From contig NC_089249.1 in NCBI RefSeq assembly GCF_963930625.1, positions 184,100,275-184,164,274 of the forward strand: DNA of 64,000 bases, read 5' to 3'. A model generated the notes under the pieces. That model was not told the DNA's origin. It did no database searches and was given only the letters and a program-made list of their open reading frames with translations. Origin of the DNA: Muntiacus reevesi. Taxonomy: Eukaryota; Chordata; Mammalia; Artiodactyla; Cervidae. Positions 12,010-40,865 of the stretch are shown piece by piece (the stretch's first letter is position 1; each line of letters starts with the position of its first letter). A program made the translations under genes and the position numbers.

Positions 12010-12730
12010 AAGCATTACCCTGATACCAAAGCCAGAGAAGAATACTATAGAAAAGGAATAGTATAGACCAGTATCTCTTATAAACATTGATGCAAAAATT
12101 CTCAGCAAAATACTAGCAAACTGAATTCAGCAGTACATGACAAAGGTTAAATAGCATGACCAAGCAGGGCTTATTTTTGGAGTACAAAGATAGTCCAACA
12201 TAAGAAAGTATCAATATAATATCCCACATTAATGAATAACAACAACAACAAAAAAAAAAACCTGACATGACTGTCTCAACTGGTGCAGGGAAAAAAAGCG
12301 TTTGCCAGAAATCAACAATTTTTTTTTTTTAATAAAAACACTCAACAAGCCAAGAATAGAAAGAAACTACCTTAACATAATAAAGACCACATATGAAAAC
12401 TCCATAGCTCACATCATACTCAGTGGTGATAGACTGAAAGCTTTTCCCCTAAGATCAGGATTAAGACAAGAATGTCTGCTTTTGCTACTTTTTTCAGCAT
12501 AGTATAGGAAGTTCTAACGGAAGCAATTAGGCATGAAAAAGAGATCAAAGACATCCAAATTGAAAAAGAAAAAATAATATTATCTCTTTTGGTGGATGAC
12601 ATGATCTCATATGTAGAAAACAGGGAAAATTCTGTAAAAAATCTGTTAGAACTCATAAATGAATTCATCAGAGTTCCAAAATACAACATTGCAGAACATA
12701 AATCAACATCCCCAAATCAGTTGCGTTACT
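12010..12730 (+). repeat. L1 ORF2 fragment, sense
   Basis: Degenerate reverse-transcriptase region (CCCTGATACCAAAGCCAGA, CATACTCAGTGGTGATAGACTG), with internal A-runs and stops. Confidence 0.8.
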
Positions 12731-13235
12731 TCCTTTTTTCTTATTGAGGTATGGTTGATTTATAGTATTATATTGGTTTCAGGTGTACAACATGGTGATT
12801 CAAAATTTTTATAGATTATATTCCATTTAGAGTTGCTATAAAATATTGGTTATATCCTTGTGGTGTATCCTTGTAGCTTATTTATTGTATACATATTAGT
12901 CTGTACCTCTTAATCCTCCACTGCTATCTTACCCTTCCCGCCTTCCCTCTCCCCACTAGTAAGCACTAGCTTGTTTTCTATATACACGAGTCTCTATCTG
13001 TTTTGTTATATTCATTCACTTGCTTCATTTTTTAGATTCCACATATCTAAAGGCTGATTTTTCTTATTAATTTTCTACATGGATGACATGTCAGGTGATG
13101 TAAGTGGGGTGTTAAAATTCCTTACTATTATTGTGTTACTGGCAATTTTTCCTTTTATGTCTGTTAATATTTGATAGGAATGTAAACAGTATTTAAAATA
13201 GGAATGAAAACTGTATTTAAAAAATTAAACAGAAC
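12731..13235 (-). repeat. L1 3' sequence, antisense
   Basis: TTGATTTATAGTATTATATTGG and GTTTTGTTATATTCATTCAC, antisense L1 UTR text converging on the preceding sense fragment. Confidence 0.7.
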
Positions 13236-13261
13236 TACAGTATGATCCAGTTTTCTGGTGG

Positions 13262-13471
13262 TGGTGGTGGTTTAGTTGTTAAGTCATGTGTGACTCTTGC
13301 AAATCCATGGACTGTAGCCCAGCAGGCTCCTCTGTCCATGGGATTTCCCAAGCAAGAATACCAGAATGGGTTACTGTTTCCTCCTCCAGGGGATCTTCCT
13401 GACTCAAGGATTGAACTAGGGTTTCCTGCATTGCAAGCAGATTCTTTACCAATGAGCCACCAGGGAAGCCC
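13262..13471 (-). repeat. Bov-tA SINE, antisense
   Basis: Ends GAGCCACCAGGGAAGCCC. A GGTGGTGGTGG stretch precedes it. Confidence 0.9.
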
Positions 13472-13479
13472 TCAGTTCT

Positions 13480-15058
13480 CTATTTCTGGGTAAAAAACCC
13501 AAAGAAATGAAAGCAAATATTGACAAGATATTTTGCTATTAATGTCACAGCAGTATTATTCACAATAGCTAAAAGATGGAAACAAGCCAGATGTCCACTG
13601 ATGGATGAATGGGTGATAAAATATGGTAAATGGTATATATATATATACATATAAAGGAAACGTATATATGTATACCATTGAATATTAATCAGCCTTTAAA
13701 TGGGAGGAAATTCTGACACTTGCTACAGTATGAATGAACCTTGAAGACATTATTCTAAATGAAATAAGCCAGATACAAAAGGCCAAAGAACATATTATTC
13801 CACTTAAATGAACTCCTAGAATAGTCAAACTCATAGACAGAGAAAATATAATAGTGGCTACCAGGTGCTGAGCAGAGAGGAGAATGGGGAATTAGCATCC
13901 ATGGTTACAGAGTTTCAGATGAGTAAAAAGTTCTAGAGATGGATGGTGGTGATGGTACAATGATCTAAATGTACTTAATGCCACTGAACTATACCCTTGA
14001 AAATGGTTAAAATCATGACTTTTATGTGTAAGTTTTGCCACAGAGAGGAAAAAAGGGGAAAAAAAGATAATTTTTGGTCAAACAAAGCTACAATTCTTAT
14101 CTTTCAAAGGCAATCTTAAGCAACTGAAGAGGCAAGACACAAGTTGGAAGAAAACATAACCGGTGAAGAACTTGTATCCAGAATATGAAAATAATTTTTG
14201 GAGCAATAAGAAAATAAAAAATCTAACTGAAAGTTGTGCAAAAGAAAAAAAAATAGGCAAAAGTTTGAACAACACTTGGCCAAAACTACTTGGATAAATA
14301 ACAAGCATGTGAAAAGATGTTCAACATCTTCGGTTATCAGAGAAATATAAATCAATGCCACCATGAAATACTCCCTCACAGGCACTGGAATGGGCAAAAT
14401 TAAAAGGATGGACCAAAGTATGTTCTGTCAAGTATTTTGGGCAGTTGAAGCTCATACATTTGTTTGTGATGTAAAATGAATCAACAGCTTTGGAAAACAG
14501 TTTGACAGGTAAAATAAATGGATTAATTTGGCTGTGCTGGGTCTTTGTTGCTGCACTTGGGCTTTCTCTAATTGTGGCGAGCAGCGGCTACTCTTTGTTG
14601 CCGTGTGTGGGCTCCTCATTTCGGTGGCTTCTCTTGTTGCAGAGCTCCGACTCTAGGATGGCCAGCTTCACTAGTTGTGGTGCACGGGCTTAGTCACCCC
14701 ATGGCATGTGGAATCTTCCTAGGCCAGGGATCGAACTTGTGTCTCCTGCATTGGCAGTTGATTCTTTACCACTGAACCACCAAGGAAGTCCCAACAGTTT
14801 CTTAAATAAACATTCACCTACCATTGGATCCAGCCATTTCATTCTTAGGAACTAACCCAAGAGAAATTCAAGTGTATGTTAGAAAACTTGTACACTAATG
14901 TTCTTAGCAACTTTATTTGCAATAGCCAAAAGCTGGAAGTAATATGAACGTGAGTGAATGAATGAACAAACTGTGGTCCATCCATACAGTGGAGTATTAT
15001 TACTCAGCAATACTAAGGGATGAACCACTGATACCCAGGACAACATGGCTGGATGTCT
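13480..15058 (+). repeat. L1 3' sequence, sense, interrupted
   Basis: Two old L1 tail copies: 13480-14060, and 14075-15058 split by a CHR SINE at 14520-14791. Signatures are ATGTCCACTGATGGATGAAT and CTTTATTTGCAATAGCCAAA. An AT-alternating run lies at 13634-13646. Confidence 0.8.
14520..14791 (-). repeat. CHR SINE (long form), antisense
   Basis: GGCTGTGCTGGGTCTTTG start, CCACCAAGGAAGTCCC end, inserted in the L1. AACAGTTT flanks it on both sides. Confidence 0.9.
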
Positions 15059-15291
15059 AAACCAGCAGCCAGATCAGCTTGTTCTGCCTGCACCAGGCAG
15101 CCTTGACCCCAACCACTGCCCCTCCCCAAATCTAGGCTCTGCTTTGAGGAAGGACCACCAATGAGTCCAAAGTCTGTCCCACTTTATTCAGCCATGGATT
15201 TTAAATTTCTGATGGTCACTTTTAAGTCCACATCTAAAGATATCCATAAAACACCCTGCAGAGAGCTTCAGGCCTCTGAGAGATCAGGAGG

Positions 15292-15725
15292 GATGTATTC
15301 ATTTCCTGAGGCTGCCACAACTTAAACAATAGAAACTATTATTATTTTTTAAGCAGTACTGGATGCCTGAAGTGTGGAATCAAGATGCTGGCAGGGCCAT
15401 GCTTCTTCTGAAGGCTCTAAGAGAGAATCCCTCCCATACCGCTCTCCCAGCTTCTGGTGGCTCAGCAATCCTTGGCATCCTTTGGCTTGTACGTACATTA
15501 ATCTCTGCCTCTGTGTCCTCATGATTTTCTCCCTGTGGGTCTGTATCTTTTCTCCTCTTCTAATAAGTACACAATCATTGGATTCAGGGCCCATCCCAAT
15601 CCAGTATGACCTTATCTTAATTCAATTAAGGATACCTGCCAAGACCCTATTTTCAATGGAGTTCACATTCTGAGTTTTCCAGGTAGACATGAATTTTGAG
15701 GGTACCATATTGAACCTAGTACAGG
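15292..15725 (-). repeat. MLT1-type MaLR LTR, antisense
   Basis: TTCCTGAGGCTGCCACAAC start, GTGTCCTCATGATTTTCTCC middle, complement of the MLT1 order. Confidence 0.7.
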
Positions 15726-16841
15726 GGCCCCAACTTCTAAGTGAGCAGAGCATGTTTCCCTGGAGGCCATGGGAACAATATCAGATGCACGGATAGAGGT
15801 GGGTACAGGCAGCTCTCAGAAACCCTAGCAACTGATGCATGGATGGGGTGAAAAAGGCAGTGAGGAGGGGAGGCTTCGGAGTGAGTCAGGAGGGGAAAGG
15901 AACTATATGTCTGGAAGGACAGTATAATGCACTCTGGTACAGGAGTGATCGTCTTGTTCTGATGCTTTTAAATACTCAGGCTTATTCTTCGCAGGCTCGG
16001 GACAAGAGATACAGAGATTTACACTCAGATCTGACTGCAGAGATATAAGGTGATAGCCAGAATGATTTTTCAGAGAGGACAGAACATCAAGAGTCCATTT
16101 ATTTGATGTGTGTGGATGAAGACTCCAACCAGGGGTTAGACGGTCAGATGCGTCTCTGGTACGTGTGCTCACCTGGCCCATCTTACTCTGTACCCCGGTG
16201 ACATGTCATCGATGGAACCTCAGCATCATGCAGCGCCCAGGCCTGTCCCTTCCCTGACTGGAGTTGCTGAGCCTCAGTTTCTTCCTCTGTAAAGTTGGTC
16301 CATGGTCCTTAATGGATGAGATGCATAAAAGTGTCCAAGCACAGGAGGAAGGCTGACAACCTTATTTCTCATTTCTCCTGTCTTTCTGCTCCCAAGATCA
16401 GAGGCCAAATGGAGGAAAACAGGGAGGAGATGAAGGAGGGAGAGTTGGTCTCCAACTCTCAATGAATCTCTGTTTTGTTCTGTGACCTTGGCCGAGTCAA
16501 TGACCCTTTGCAAGCCTCAGTTGCCCGACCTATGAAGTGGGTTACAGGGATTTGGGCCTGAGGACCTCCAAAATCAATGCTAAGGTTCAGATACCTCCCA
16601 GGGAAGACCTGGGGTCTTTCTCAGACTCCAATGTTGGGCTTGGGGGTTTTCTATGTTGTCCAGAGGGGACTCCAACCTCTTTCTCTTATAGGTAGAGAAA
16701 ACCCTGGCTGTATTTTGGGAGAATGGGCAGGGGTATAGTATCTAAGACTCGGGGCTGGCTGGAAGCAGGAGGCAGGATAAAATGATCTTCTGGAGGCAGG
16801 GCTTCACCTCTTCCCATAGGGTGGGGTTGTGCAGCCCCAGG
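15726..16841. other. Intergenic DNA downstream of SLC5A5
   Basis: Contains MIR pieces near 16255-16300 and 16480-16560 (GTGACCTTGGCCGAGTCAA). No gene seen. Confidence 0.5.
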
Positions 16842-16847
16842 TTTATT
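16842..16847 (-). terminator. SLC5A5: Candidate poly(A) signal of SLC5A5
   Basis: AATAAA on the minus strand, about 105 nt after the TGA. It is the first perfect signal downstream. A longer 3' UTR ending further left cannot be excluded. Confidence 0.5.
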
Positions 16848-16950
16848 TGCATATGATGTGACCTAACCAATCAGAGCCCAAGGTCATTGGCCCATGGCCT
16901 GGGATGGGCCCCCCTGAGGTCCCATCCCGGGTGGTCAGCCCCCAGCTGGT

Positions 16951-30105
<13,155 letters not shown>

Positions 30106-30507
30106 GAGGTGTGCGGGAGGGGACAGGCGCGTCCTCAGCCCCTTCCAGCCACCCGGCGTGTCTGAGGGAAGTTGGCAGCGGCCGAGGAGGCAAGACAGCG
30201 CGCAGGTAGGATGCTCAGCGGCGGCAGCGACACCGCGCGCCTGTCCCCTGTGCTCCCCGGCGGCCCAGGGCTCCCTGGGCGAGGAATCTCTGGCTCCTCG
30301 CTGCAGGTCGTCTGCCGCCCTGTCACCCCTCTTCGTCTTCGCGTCCGTTTGTCCGTCCGCCTGGCCGCTCGCTCCGTCCAGGCGCCCGGTGCAAGCGGCA
30401 CGTCCCCCGCGCGGACGTCTGGCCGCCTCCTTGGGAGCTGTGCTCAGGGCTGACAGCAGGAGGGCTCGGTGGGGCCTAAGGGGGCAGCTCCCGGCGGCGG
30501 GCCGCGT

Positions 30508-30560
30508 ATTTATTGGGCTGCGGGTCAGCGAGACTCCGCCCCCAGAGCTGGGGCGGGCAG
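30508..30560 (-). promoter_or_regulatory. SLC5A5: SLC5A5 core promoter: TATA-like box and GC boxes
   Basis: The minus strand reads AATAAAT at 30508-30514, the non-consensus TATA box form I know from NIS promoters. Just upstream are Sp1-like GC boxes (GGGGCGGG within about 30537-30560). Transcription about 30 nt downstream would start near 30480, giving a leader of about 375 nt. That leader contains no AUG before the SLC5A5 start. Confidence 0.7.
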
Positions 30561-31720
30561 GACCCGCACCCTTTCCGCCCTGTACTCCGCCAGATGGGCC
30601 AGGACAGGACACTCAGGTGGCTGCCGGGGGGGTGCGGGGAGGCTCCCAAATGCCGCCTTGCCCCCTGCTTTGTGGGGCACTTTCCGCTGACCATAAGCTG
30701 TTAACGTCGCCCTTGGACAGGTGGGGAAACTGAGGTTCAAAGTTGACCTGTCACTCAGGCAAGGCCACACAGCTGGGAGCGGTGGCCCAGCGCTCAGATC
30801 CCCGTTGTGCTTTTGTACCCTGAGCTGTGGGGAGCTCACTCACCCACGGAACTGGGGTTTATTTTCAGGGTTGCAGGGTCCCATAGGGAAATTCGCTCTG
30901 CTTCAACCCCTCCCTCAAGTGGCACTTTGACCCTCTCCCTTTCTCTAGAGCCTAGCAGGAGGGCATCACCAAACCCGGCCCTCAGGCTAAGTGGAGTGGA
31001 AGGCAGCAGGTTCCTTCAAGTTCTGAATACATCCATATTTGAGAAAGACTCGGTGTCTCTCTGGGCCTCAGATTCCCCATCTGTAAATGAGCATAAAATA
31101 GCCCTTGCCTCAGAGGAACAAACTAAACCTGTATAACACAAGCCTGGCACAGAACAAGTATCTCATTCATTCCTTGCTTCGTTTATTCGTTGGTTCCTTC
31201 ACCAAACATGCATTGAGAGTCTATGCTGTGCCAGACTCTAAGTGTAAAGTGGCGGTCATGGCAGAGGGGCTGTCCATGATCATGTTCCCCAAAATGGAGG
31301 GGCATGACTACCCGGGGAAGTGGTGTCTGGCATGTCCCACAAATGGGATCAGAGGTACCGAGGAAGGGGGAGTCGCTTGTCTCGGGTCATGCCCTCAAGA
31401 AACCCACACTTTGTCATCTGGAGTTCTGACCGCTGGGTTTGAGTCCTAGCTGGAGTTACAAAAGCTGGATTCCCTCCTCCATAAGCGGGAGGGATCTGGG
31501 AATCTGTCCTCCTAGGGCACTGGGACCCTCCTCGGCCTCTGCCGCCCCCTGGTGGCCTCCTCTGGTCACATCACCCAAGCTGGGTCCAGTGACCGCCAGG
31601 CAGCCTCACGTTTGACCCGGTACTGTCTTATTCTGTCTCTGCGCAGGGTTGCAGAGTAGACCCACTTCTCCCTGGAGATGCAATGCCGCGGCTCCACTCG
31701 GGCATCTATTGTCTGCTGGT
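30561..31720. other. SLC5A5 upstream region
   Basis: MIR pieces at 30712-30790 (antisense) and 31036-31170 (sense). Otherwise unique DNA that could hold regulatory sites; none is identified firmly. Confidence 0.4.
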
Positions 31721-31731
31721 ATGCACCCTTC

Positions 31732-31947
31732 ACTTTATGGCAGAAAGCGAAGAAGAACTAAAGAGCCTCCTGTTGAAGGCGGGAGGAGAAGGGACGACAG
31801 AGGATGAGTCGGTTGGATGGCATCACTGACTTAATGGATATGAATTTGAGTAAACTCCGGGAGTTGATGATGGACAGGGAGGCCTGGCGTGCTGCAGTCC
31901 ATGGGGTCGCAAAGAGTCCGACATGACTGAGCGACTGAACTGAACTG
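31732..31947 (+). mobile_element. BovB LINE, 5'-truncated and internally deleted
   Basis: Starts in the reverse-transcriptase region (GGCAGAAAGCGAAGAAGAAC) and jumps to the BovB 3' end (GGAGAAGGGACGACAGAGG). An 11-bp duplication ATGCACCCTTC flanks it (31721-31731, 31948-31958). Confidence 0.9.
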
Positions 31948-32589
31948 ATGCACCCTTCGCCTTTGCCAGAAGGGTGCAGAGGACACCGCCTTCCTCCTCC
32001 TTTCCCTTCTCTGCTGCATCCTCCTCGAAAACTTGTTGGGAAAGGGAAATGCAGGAAGATTCCCCGCAAAGCCAAGCAAGAAAATGCAAATATATGCAGA
32101 TTGATGCAGTTAGGGCAAAAGCTGTCCTGTCTCCCCTCTCTTCTCCTACCCTGGTGGAAGGAGGGTCCAGGCTGCAGACTAACACTTGGTCTGAGTCCCT
32201 TTCATTAAGCACCTACTGTGTGCAGGGCCCTGCACCAGCCACTGGGCTCACAACAAGATCCAGGTGGACATGCCCTGCTCGTGGCCTCAGGGCTCTGATC
32301 AAGCCAGCAGATGAATACCCATTTCAGAAGCTAACATGACAAGAGCAAGGTCAGAGATGGAGACAGCCTGGGGGATGGAGGTGGGGGACACTTAATGTGA
32401 GGCCTCAGAGGGGGACCCTGCAGCAGAGAGTGAGCCAGGTTTGGAGAGCTGGGGGCAGGGCCCTGAGGTTGGAAAGAGCAGGACAGGGAGGATCACTGTA
32501 GACCGGGAGCCTTGGAGGGGGTCTGGATTTTATTCTGAGGGCACTGGGTGGGAGCAATTGGAGAGTCTGGAGCAAATGAGGGACCTAGT

Positions 32590-32788
32590 GTCCCTGATGG
32601 GTCAGTTGATGAAGAGTCCACCTGCAAAGCAGGAGATCTGGGTTCGATCCCTGGGTCAGGAAGACCTCTGGAGAAGGAACTGGCAACCCACCCCAGCATG
32701 CTTGCTTGGGAAATCCCATGGACAGAAGAGCCTGGCAGGCTACAGTCCATGGGGCCATAAGAGCTGGGCATGACTTAACGACTAAATC
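32590..32788 (+). repeat. Bov-tA SINE, sense
   Basis: GGGTTCGATCCCTGGGTCAGG B box, body ends GGCATGACTTAACGACTAAA. Confidence 0.88.
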
Positions 32789-34656
32789 ACCACAGGTTCT
32801 GGAAAACCCACCGGGTCCAAGGCAGGGGTTGAGGGTGGGGAAAAATGGGTAGATTCAGAACATGTTTTGGATTTCCTGGATGGTAGGCTCAGAGTTGGAA
32901 GCCCTGCAGGGTGGTGGTGGTGGGGTGGGGAGGAAGTGTGGAGGGCAGGGAAGAGGGAGGGGAAGCTGGTATGCCTTCCTGGACTGTATGACTCCAATTA
33001 TGGGATGGGAGGAGGGCAGGCAGGACCCGAGGAATCCCCCTGGATGGGGGAGAGGAGCAGGGCAGTCCCCGAGAGCCCAGCAGCAGTGGTCTAAGCAAAA
33101 GGGGCAAGGATGTCGGGGGTGCTGAGGGGATATCTGCTGCCACCACTCCTGCCTGCTGCCTGGGTATCCCCAGTGTTCTCATGTCTCCCTGGAGACAGGG
33201 CAGGGGTCAGAGATGAGAGGTTGTGAGCTGTTCTAGCTGCTCCAGCATGGCCTGCTGGGTATGTCCTGGAACATCCAATCCTGCATTCAGTAAAAGCAAA
33301 CCATTATTACCCCCAGTGACTGTCATTGTCTATAAGATTCCCTGATTCCAAGTCCTGAGGATTCTGATTCTGTGATTCCCAGTCTCTCTGGGTTTCAGGA
33401 TCTACCATGGGTCACCCGAGGCCCCCGCTTGCCTTGCCCGACTCAGAAATGAGGTGCAGGGTGGGTCAGGGAGGTGCGGCCCTCCTGCAGGGCTCCCAGC
33501 CTGTCCAGTCTGGGACAGCCAGCACCTGGAAAAGCCTGGGGCGGGTCCTGGGAGTGCCTCAGCACCTAAGGGCTTGTGGGGAGCAGATTCCTGCCCACCT
33601 TCGGGCTGGGCGCGTGGGCCTGGGAAAAGACTTGTCCCTGGGCCCAAGCTGACCACTGAGGGGAGGCAGCAATCCAAGCGGCCAGTCTTGCTCCACAGGC
33701 CCACACAGAAGGGCCCATTTCTTCTAGCTCCGAGCCTTTGTGCTGGTTGGTCCTGGCACGACTACCACTGGAGACTGGAGGGTTCGCTTCAGTGGGCCTC
33801 ATCTCAGCCAGCTTCTGGGTGACTGCTCTATGCACGCTTTGTGGGGTAATCGCCAGGTGGGCGGTTACGTGGCAGGGGGTGTCTGTGCACAAGGTTACGC
33901 GATGAGTAGACTGCAGGATGGGTGTACAAACAGGTGTGTTAGCAAGCTGAGGGCTCACTCATCTCTTGGTTCAAGGCCTCCTCTATGAGACTGACTCCAC
34001 TGCCCAGCTGGCTCGGGGCAACGCCCTCTCCAAGTTCCCAGGCTGTAATGTGGATGAAATTTTGGCAGAGCTTCAAGGCGGGGATGGGGGTGCATGGGGG
34101 GCTTTTGTGGGGCCATCTCTGGCCTTCCACTTTCCTGGGGGTCTATTCTCCCACCTGACATTTCTGGCCTCTCAACCTCTAGCTCATCTGAAGCCCCCAC
34201 CTGAGACCTAAGGGATCACCATTTCTACTTTATACAGGAAAAAACTAAGGCTCAGAGTGGGCTGTGACCTGCCCCAGTAACAGGCATCGGGAGCTTCACG
34301 GCCAAACAACTGGTGGAGGATCAGCCATTGTCCCTACATCCCAGCCAGATTATTTCCCGGAAATGTATGCATCACTACTGCTAAGATCACATGCCCATCC
34401 TTAAGTGAAAAAGAAGCTGCCAAACTTTATCTGGGTGGCACCTAGATATGGGGATGCCTGAGAAAGGAGAAATCTTTAGGGTAACCAGGAATTTCTGCCA
34501 GGGTTCACAGAGTTAATTAAATCACCTAGGCAGATATTCAAGAAAAATTTGGCCAGACAAATGTCTTAAACACCAGGACGAAGTGCCCTGAGGAAAAAGT
34601 ATTTCTAATGTATGTGGGGAAATTTTTTTCAGCCTTTTGCTCCACATACCTGAGCT
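32789..34656. other. Unique intergenic DNA
   Basis: GC-rich, with a GGTGGTGGTGG run near 32911. No gene recognised. MIR-like text near 34215-34260. Confidence 0.4.
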
Positions 34657-34777
34657 TTTTTTTTTTTGGTCACATCACAAGGCTTTCAAGATCTTTAGTT
34701 CCTGACCAGGAATCAAACCCAGGCCCCGGCAGTGTAAGCACTGCAATCCCAACCACTGCACCACTAAGGAATGCCCA
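34657..34777 (-). repeat. CHR SINE, antisense
   Basis: T-run tail, CCTGACCAGGAATCAAACCC, CACCACTAAGGAATGCCC. Confidence 0.85.
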
Positions 34778-35296
34778 TACCATACCAACCCAGCAGCCCA
34801 TGAGAGGAATGATTCAAGTTCCTAAGGTTTTTTTCCTATGAGTGATTATTTTCAGGGCAGAATGCTTTTCACATAAGGAAAAGCAAATCCTAAGGTTTAT
34901 TTTCAGCCAGTAGCTTGTTCACCCATGGTGTTGGCAAGGCTGAAGGAAAATAGTCCTCTTATTAAGTGATGTTAATTAGTATGTTAGTGGCAGGCATTTT
35001 GGCATTAATATAAAAAATTTGGCCCAGCACTGCCAATCAGGGCTTACACGCGTGGTGCAGATGAAGGTAGAAGGGTGTTCATTTCCATCACAACCCTGTC
35101 TCAGATTTTTTTTTAACTCCTCCTGGGCTCACAGTGACACCTGTGGTCCCTGCCCTCAGTCTGGTGTGGGACGGTGCTGTGAACCAATCATTGTACGGTC
35201 TACAATCCCCAGGGAGGCAGTGGTCTGTGCAGTCGTCTAGGCAGAGCGCTCAGCAAGTGCAAGGAGGCAGGGAAGAGCCACAGGTGCTGGTCTGTG

Positions 35297-35507
35297 TGAG
35301 CTCAGTCACAGGTTTTGTGACTTAGTGACCCATGGACTGTAGCTTGCCAGGCTCCTCTGTCCATGGGATCCTCCAGGCAAGAAGACTGGAGTGGGTTGCT
35401 ACGCCCTCCTCCAGGGGATTGTTCGACCCAGGGATTGAATCTGTGTCTCTCACATATCTCCACGTGCAGGCAGGTTCTTTACCGCTGGTGTCACCTGGGA
35501 AGTCCCA
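35297..35507 (-). repeat. Bov-tA SINE, antisense
   Basis: CCATGGACTGTAGCTTGCC and TCACCTGGGAAGTCCC. Confidence 0.88.
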
Positions 35508-36585
35508 GGGGCTGGAACAGGCAAAGCGGGTCACTGAGGACCCGGAGCCTGTCTTTCCCATGAGAATGGCTAGCCATGCCTGAGCCCTGCCCCGGGAACC
35601 TCTCCAAGAACAGGTGGGTTTGAAGTGAGTTGCTTTTCTGGAAACCACCCAAGATCACCACGCCAACTAAACCCCTCCTCGCACAGGTCGGGGAGTGGAG
35701 GCTGTGCCCTTGCCCAGGACCATTCTCCTCCCAGCCCCCGCCCCACACTAGCTCTCTGTGCCCCAGCTTCTTCCCCATCCACGGCTCTCTGGAAGACAAG
35801 GCAGGCTCCTACTGACCTGTGTATCCAGCGCCTGCAGAACACTGGCTCCCCAAAGCAGCTGAATGAATCTAGTCTGAGCTTCTGAGGGTGACACCAAGGT
35901 ACAAAGGGCCTGGACTGTCCAAGGTGACAACACCAAGAACTGAATTCTTAGCTGTGCCTCGGTCTCTGGTTGAGGAGCTTAGGGTGGGATTAGCTTCATG
36001 CCTGGAATTCCCCAGGCCTCAAGTACAAGATGCCCACTGAGAGACCTTGGCCTCCTAGGTGGGATTAGGGCAGCTTCATTCAATGGGCCCCCAGCTGGTG
36101 GAGGGGAAACAAGCCAGCACAGCAGGCTCACAGCCCTCTTGGGTGCCCCCTTGTGCCTGCTCTGAGGATCTACAACAGGGCTGGAGGCTAGGTAGGGAAG
36201 ACCACACCTGGAATAGAACCAAACCCATAGGCTTTCCCCGCAGCAGCGTGCAGCCAGCTGTCATTTTACCACCAAGAAATGAGGGGGAGTGGCACAGAGC
36301 TGAGAAACATGTATAACAAGGCAGGCAAGACAGATCTGGGGCCAAACCTGTGGCCTACAGCACACCCCAAGGCCCACAGGAGAGCTGTCTTGATGGCACT
36401 GAATGGAAAGAGAGCTGGGAGTGGGGAGGGGCTCACCGTTCCTAGACCACCCTCCTCTTTGGAGAATCCAGTGTGGGGGCCCTACTCAAGGAGAGGAGGA
36501 CCCCTCCCAGAGCACTCACAGCTTGGCTGCACCCTTTTGAGTTCTGCAGGGTGTGTAAAGAAAACAAGAAGTGTATCTGGGCACT
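35508..36585. other. Unique DNA between SLC5A5 and RPL18A
   Basis: No gene, RNA or confident repeat recognised. Confidence 0.4.
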
Positions 36586-36602
36586 TGGTTTTCCCATTAA
36601 GT

Positions 36603-36608
36603 TTTATT
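36603..36608 (-). terminator. RPL18A: RPL18A poly(A) signal AATAAA
   Basis: AATAAA on the minus strand about 30 nt after the TAG, giving the very short 3' UTR typical of ribosomal protein mRNAs. Cleavage is expected near 36585-36590. Confidence 0.85.
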
Positions 36609-36638
36609 TGGGCAGACCCGGGGACAGAGGGCCTGCAC

Positions 36639-39932
<3,294 letters not shown>

Positions 39933-39962
39933 GGCGATCTACCCACGACCGCCGCCACCCTC

Positions 39963-40050
39963 GAAAAGGAAGTGGCCGCCCTCGCGCAGCCGCTCACCTT
40001 GATTTCGCGGCCGGAAGTCCCTCCCTTTCGATGCCGCGAGCCCATTGGCT
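39963..40050 (-). promoter_or_regulatory. RPL18A: RPL18A promoter with 5' TOP start
   Basis: A pyrimidine tract CTTCCTTTTC (39972 down to 39963) precedes the AUG by about 30-40 nt. It fits a 5' terminal oligopyrimidine start, the translational control element of ribosomal protein mRNAs. Upstream are an ETS-type ACTTCCGG (about 40012-40019) and a CCAAT box (about 40045-40049). A YY1-like GCCGCCATGTTG lies in intron 1 near 39768-39779. All sit in a CpG-rich block, about 39640-40270. Confidence 0.8.
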
Positions 40051-40347
40051 CCTCAGCCCCGAGCTCTATAAGATTTGCTTCTTCGTTGACTCCAGATCCA
40101 CCAACCTCTCACAGCCCGGCCTCCCTTTGCGGCGACACTACAACTCCCGAGACGCAGCGCGACTAGCCCTCCTGTTCAAGCGAGGCGTAAGGGAGCGTCG
40201 GCGCGCGCGGCATGCCGGGAGTTGTAGGTACAACGGGCGGTCTCGGAGGCCGGTTCCAGGTTCCTGCCTTTATATCCATACTGTGTGCATCATCGTCCCG
40301 GTGATGAGGCTCCAGGACCTGAGCGTTCTCTTCTATAAAATGGGAAT

Positions 40348-40550
40348 GTGTGCTTAGTCACTCAGTCGTGTTCGACTCTTTGCTACCACATGGGCCCGCC
40401 AGGCTCCTCTGTCCATGGGGATTCTCCAGGCAAGAATACTGGAGTGGGTTGCCATGCCCTCCTCCAGGGGATCTTCCCAGTTCAGTGATCGAACCCAGGT
40501 GTCCCGCATTGCAGACGTATTCTTTACCGTCTGAACCGCCAGGGAAGCCC
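40348..40550 (-). repeat. Bov-tA SINE, antisense
   Basis: 11-bp duplication AAAATGGGAAT on both sides (40337-40347, 40551-40561). Confidence 0.93.
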
Positions 40551-40599
40551 AAAATGGGAATAGTACAGGTGTTTTTTTCCCCTAGTAATGTTACCATAC

Positions 40600-40798
40600 T
40601 GGCTTCCCGGATGGCGCAGCGGTCAAGTATCCACCCACCAAGAGACACAGGTTAGATCCCTGGGTCCGGAAGATCCCTTGGAGCAGGAAATAGCAACCCA
40701 CTGCAATATCCTTGCCTGGAAAATTCCGTGAAGAGTGGAGCCTGGCTGGCTACGGTCCATGAGGTCGCAAAGGGTTGGATAGGACTGAGCACATAACA
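40600..40798 (+). repeat. Bov-tA SINE, sense
   Basis: GGCTTCCCGGATGGCGCAG head, GGATAGGACTGAGCACATAA end. Confidence 0.88.
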
Positions 40799-40865
40799 CT
40801 CATTCACACTCAACTCATGTGAAAGGCCAGGTTCAGAGCAGTTTACAAATGCTAACGTTCATTAA

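Noticed and set aside
40063..40070. CTATAAGA on the plus strand as a divergent promoter
   Set aside because: Near the RPL18A CpG-rich promoter but no plus-strand exon follows before SINEs at 40348; TATA match is weak evidence alone.
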